Shown here: positions 20,927 through 22,893 of the stretch, in pieces
How the letters are laid out: each line of letters starts with the position of its first letter
Position numbering within the stretch: the first letter of the stretch is position 1
DNA from: CAIQPO01 sp964648275
Lineage (GTDB): Bacteria; Patescibacteriota; Microgenomatia; UBA1400; MFAQ01
DNA length: 22,893 nt
Direction of reading: 5' to 3'
NCBI GenBank assembly: GCA_964648275.1
Contig: CAZYOB010000016.1
Coordinates: forward strand, 1-22,893
Notes under the pieces: model-generated
Told to the model about the DNA's origin: nothing
The model's database searches: none
What the model saw: the letters and a program-made list of their open reading frames with translations, nothing else
Translations under genes and position numbers: made by a program

Positions 20927-20938
20927 GTTAATTACCAA

Positions 20939-22306
20939 ATGCAAATGATAAACCTAAAGATTACTAAGCTCCAAAAACACTACAACCAGCCACTACTGGA
21001 CGATGTGACCTTGACTCACTCGGGAAAGGGTGTGATTGCTCTGATAGGGGACAACGGCTCTGGGAAATCAACCTTGCTAAAAATGTTGGCTGGTCTCGAA
21101 GAGCAGGAGGGGGGAAAGATCGAATGGTCGTGGACTCCTCGTATCGGTTACCTCACCCAGGAAATCGATTCGCTCCCTACCCTATCCGGCGGGCAGAAAA
21201 AGATTGCGCTTCTTTCCGACCTCATCTATTCCAATATTTATGACGTACTTCTTTTAGATGAGCCTGATAATCATCTCGATCTGGAAAATAAAGACTGGCT
21301 TGCTAAAGCAATCATGTCATTCAACGGTCTGATTATCATGATCAGTCATGATAGGCATCTTCTTAAAAAAGTAACAACACACACATGGTTGGTCGAAGAT
21401 CGGGAGATCCGCACCTATCCCTTCGGATACGAAAAGTTTGTCCGCGCTTATGAAGAGGAAAAGGAATCACTGGCACACCTTTTTCATGTTCAGCAAAAAG
21501 AACATGCTCGTCTTAAGGAACTGGTCGAGGTATTTCGCTCCAGAGCGGCAAGTGGACCAAAGGCCGCTAGGTATTTCCATGCCCTTGAAAAGCGCCTCGC
21601 TCGTTTTGAGTTAGGCATGGTTAAGGATCCTAAAATAAAAGATGCCACTATCTCACTTCAATCAAAAATTACCGGTAAGCAAATAAAAAATAAGTTGGCC
21701 ATCAATGTAAGGGGATTGAGTTTTTCATATCCAGACAACCCGGTGTTTGAAGATGCGGAACTTTTTGTAGAAGTCAAAGAGAAGGTTGCCCTGCTCTCGC
21801 CTAACGGATCCGGAAAATCCACGCTTATAAAATTGATTTTAGGTGAACTAACTCCTGATTCCGGCACGGCCAAGGTTGGGGAAAACCTAAAGGTCGGATA
21901 TTATTCTCAGGAACACCTGGAGACACTCCCCAAAGACTCAACTCCTCTCCGGTGTATGACTGCTAAGTTTCCCCTTAGGGATTACGAAGCACTGGAAGTA
22001 CTCAAGAAGTTTTATTTTTCCAAGCAACTATCGGTCTCGAAGATCTGGACACTGTCAGGAGGACAAAAGTCCAGACTACAGCTCGCCCTCTTCTTGTATT
22101 CCAATCCAGACGTCCTGATTCTTGATGAACCCACCAACCATCTTGATCTAAAAACCGTTTCGGCTCTAGAAAAGTTCCTTCTCGAGTATGAAGGGGCGAT
22201 TCTGCTCATATCTCACGATAGGGAACTGCTTCAGAATATCGCCGATATCACTTATGAAATAAAAAATAGGAAAATAAATTTGGTACCTGAAGACTCACTA
22301 TATTAA
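20939..22306 (+). CDS. ABC-F family ATPase (ribosome-associated, possible antibiotic-resistance type)
   Basis: About 455 residues, two ABC domains and no membrane segments, as in ABC-F proteins that bind the ribosomal E site. NBD1: GDNGSGKST (37-45), Q-loop YLTQE, LSGGQ (82-86), VLLLDEPDNHLD. NBD2: SPNGSGKST, VGYYSQE, LSGGQKSR, VLILDEPTNHLD, LLISHDRE. The linker (EEKESLAHLFHVQQKEHARLKELV onward) is a charged helical hairpin. NBD1 is unusual in having only seven residues between the Q-loop Gln and LSGGQ, so its helical subdomain is nearly gone. Two in-frame ATGs (20939, 20945) follow the attenuator terminator; neither has a Shine-Dalgarno. The attenuator suggests antibiotic-inducible control, which is inferred from architecture. 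Confidence 0.9.
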   Translation: MQMINLKITKLQKHYNQPLLDDVTLTHSGKGVIALIGDNGSGKSTLLKMLAGLEEQEGGKIEWSWTPRIGYLTQEIDSLPTLSGGQKKIALLSDLIYSNIYDVLLLDEPDNHLDLENKDWLAKAIMSFNGLIIMISHDRHLLKKVTTHTWLVEDREIRTYPFGYEKFVRAYEEEKESLAHLFHVQQKEHARLKELVEVFRSRAASGPKAARYFHALEKRLARFELGMVKDPKIKDATISLQSKITGKQIKNKLAINVRGLSFSYPDNPVFEDAELFVEVKEKVALLSPNGSGKSTLIKLILGELTPDSGTAKVGENLKVGYYSQEHLETLPKDSTPLRCMTAKFPLRDYEALEVLKKFYFSKQLSVSKIWTLSGGQKSRLQLALFLYSNPDVLILDEPTNHLDLKTVSALEKFLLEYEGAILLISHDRELLQNIADITYEIKNRKINLVPEDSLY

Positions 22307-22317
22307 TAATAAGTTGG

Positions 22318-22323
22318 TAAAAT
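22318..22323 (+). promoter_or_regulatory. -10 of gatC
   Basis: TTGGTAAAATC, with TAAAAT at 22318-22323 ending eight bases before ATG 22332. The same GGTAAAAT core is found upstream of tgt, queA (GGGGTAAAAT) and tRNA-Asp. Confidence 0.45.
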
Positions 22324-22331
22324 CAACTCAA

Positions 22332-22652
22332 ATGCACAAAGCATCAGCCATAACCAGCGACGATGTCATCAAAATTGCCAAGCTGGCAAATCTAAGAGTT
22401 CCGGATACACAAGTGCAAAAATTTGCCGATCAATTCACCCAAACTGTAGACGTAGTTAATCAGTTGAATGAGATTGACACTCAGGGAATTCCTGAGACAT
22501 ATCAGGTTAATAACCTGGTCAACATGTCCAGGGAAGATATCGCCGACACCTCGAGGACTTTTACCCAGGAACAAGCTCTATCCCAGGCTAAGCGAACCCA
22601 TGAAGGATTTTTTGTCGTACCCCGTGTTATTGATTCATCCGAAGAACTATGA
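22332..22652 (+). CDS. gatC: Asp-tRNA(Asn)/Glu-tRNA(Gln) amidotransferase subunit C
   Basis: A 106-residue GatC, the small belt-like subunit that holds GatA and GatB together in the enzyme that converts Glu-tRNA(Gln) or Asp-tRNA(Asn) to the amide. Family marks: ITSDDVIKIAKLANLRVPD, then the FTQTVDVVNQLNEIDTQGIPET helix and the MSREDI loop, ending with the HEGFFVVPRVID motif. ATG 22332 is preferred over the TTG at 22314, which is upstream of the -10. It overlaps gatA by four bases (ATGA), so the two are translationally coupled. Confidence 0.95.
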   Translation: MHKASAITSDDVIKIAKLANLRVPDTQVQKFADQFTQTVDVVNQLNEIDTQGIPETYQVNNLVNMSREDIADTSRTFTQEQALSQAKRTHEGFFVVPRVIDSSEEL

Positions 22653-22893
22653 AAGAACTCCACACACTCAGCATTGACGAGGTCCATGATGGTTTAAAAA
22701 GCGGAGAGTTTACTTGCACGCAACTGGTACAGCACTTTCTCAACCGCATCGAAAAATATAATCCAAAATTGAACATTTACCTCAGCCTCAACCCTCACGT
22801 CCTGGAAGAAGCGGCTCTAGTCGACAAAGAAATTTCCGAAAAGGGGATTAACCGTCCACTTCTGGGAATTCCGGTCGCAGTAAAAGACAACTT
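22649..22893 (+). CDS. gatA: Asp-tRNA(Asn)/Glu-tRNA(Gln) amidotransferase subunit A (3' truncated by window edge)
   Basis: The first 81 residues of GatA, the amidase-signature subunit that releases ammonia from glutamine. The visible part has the N-terminal helices (LHTLSIDEVHDGLKSGEFT, LVQHFLNRIEKYNPKLNIYL) and GIPVAVKDN, which carries the Lys of the Ser-cisSer-Lys triad. The two serines lie beyond the edge. Start ATG overlaps the gatC stop as ATGA. The truncation is only the window boundary; nothing indicates a broken gene. Confidence 0.95.
   Translation, partial: MKELHTLSIDEVHDGLKSGEFTCTQLVQHFLNRIEKYNPKLNIYLSLNPHVLEEAALVDKEISEKGINRPLLGIPVAVKDN

Noticed and set aside
20830..20930. T-box or metabolite riboswitch upstream of the ABC-F gene
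   Set aside because: No T-box sequence or known aptamer core is visible, while a short ORF plus alternative stems explains the region fully.

Overview
The window looks like a piece of a Candidate Phyla Radiation (Patescibacteria) genome, most likely Microgenomates-like. This is inferred from gene content (N-domain-less ClpB, LemA beside HtpX, DUF2130 protein, PolX with a PHP domain, small proteins of unknown function), very tight packing, and promoters that lie directly against start codons. No rRNA or marker tree is available, so the phylum is inference. There is no CRISPR array, transposase or integrase, and no stretch over 300 bases lacks a gene. Two runs of N mark scaffold joins: 100 N inside tgt and 10 N inside a tRNA-Asp gene.

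Layout. 1-5.4 kb: an Atm1/MsbA-type half ABC exporter, a DUF2130 coiled-coil nuclease-like protein, pyruvate kinase (minus strand) and a divergent PD-(D/E)XK RecB/Cas4-like nuclease. 5.4-8.6 kb: queA and tgt, convergent, both in tRNA queuosine modification; tRNA-Thr(CGT); and glpX (fructose-1,6-bisphosphatase II). 8.6-11.6 kb: a small acidic orphan, a GT-C-like membrane glycosyltransferase, and a minus-strand pair made of a two-LysM membrane protein and an HD-domain hydrolase. 11.6-13.1 kb: an accessory-looking patch with two tandem paralogous small proteins that have strong Shine-Dalgarno sites and a terminator, then an ImmA/IrrE-like HExxH metallopeptidase with an operator-like inverted repeat. 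13.1-19.7 kb: tRNA-Asp(GTC), an RRM protein, then polX-lemA-htpX-pentapeptide protein-clpB, the last behind a CIRCE heat-shock operator. 19.7-22.9 kb: an orphan small protein, a HAM1-like NTP pyrophosphatase, an ABC-F ribosome-protection-type ATPase behind a leader peptide and attenuator, then gatC and the 5' end of gatA.

Two points stand out. First, at least a dozen genes have a TANNNT -10 hexamer (often GGTAAAAT) ending only 4-8 nt before the start codon, which implies leaderless mRNAs; only a minority have a Shine-Dalgarno site. Second, the ABC-F gene is preceded by a complete ribosome-mediated attenuator: a 15-codon leader ORF, an antiterminator whose 5' arm contains the leader stop codon, and a mutually exclusive intrinsic terminator. 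This is the design used by antibiotic-inducible ABC-F genes in Firmicutes.
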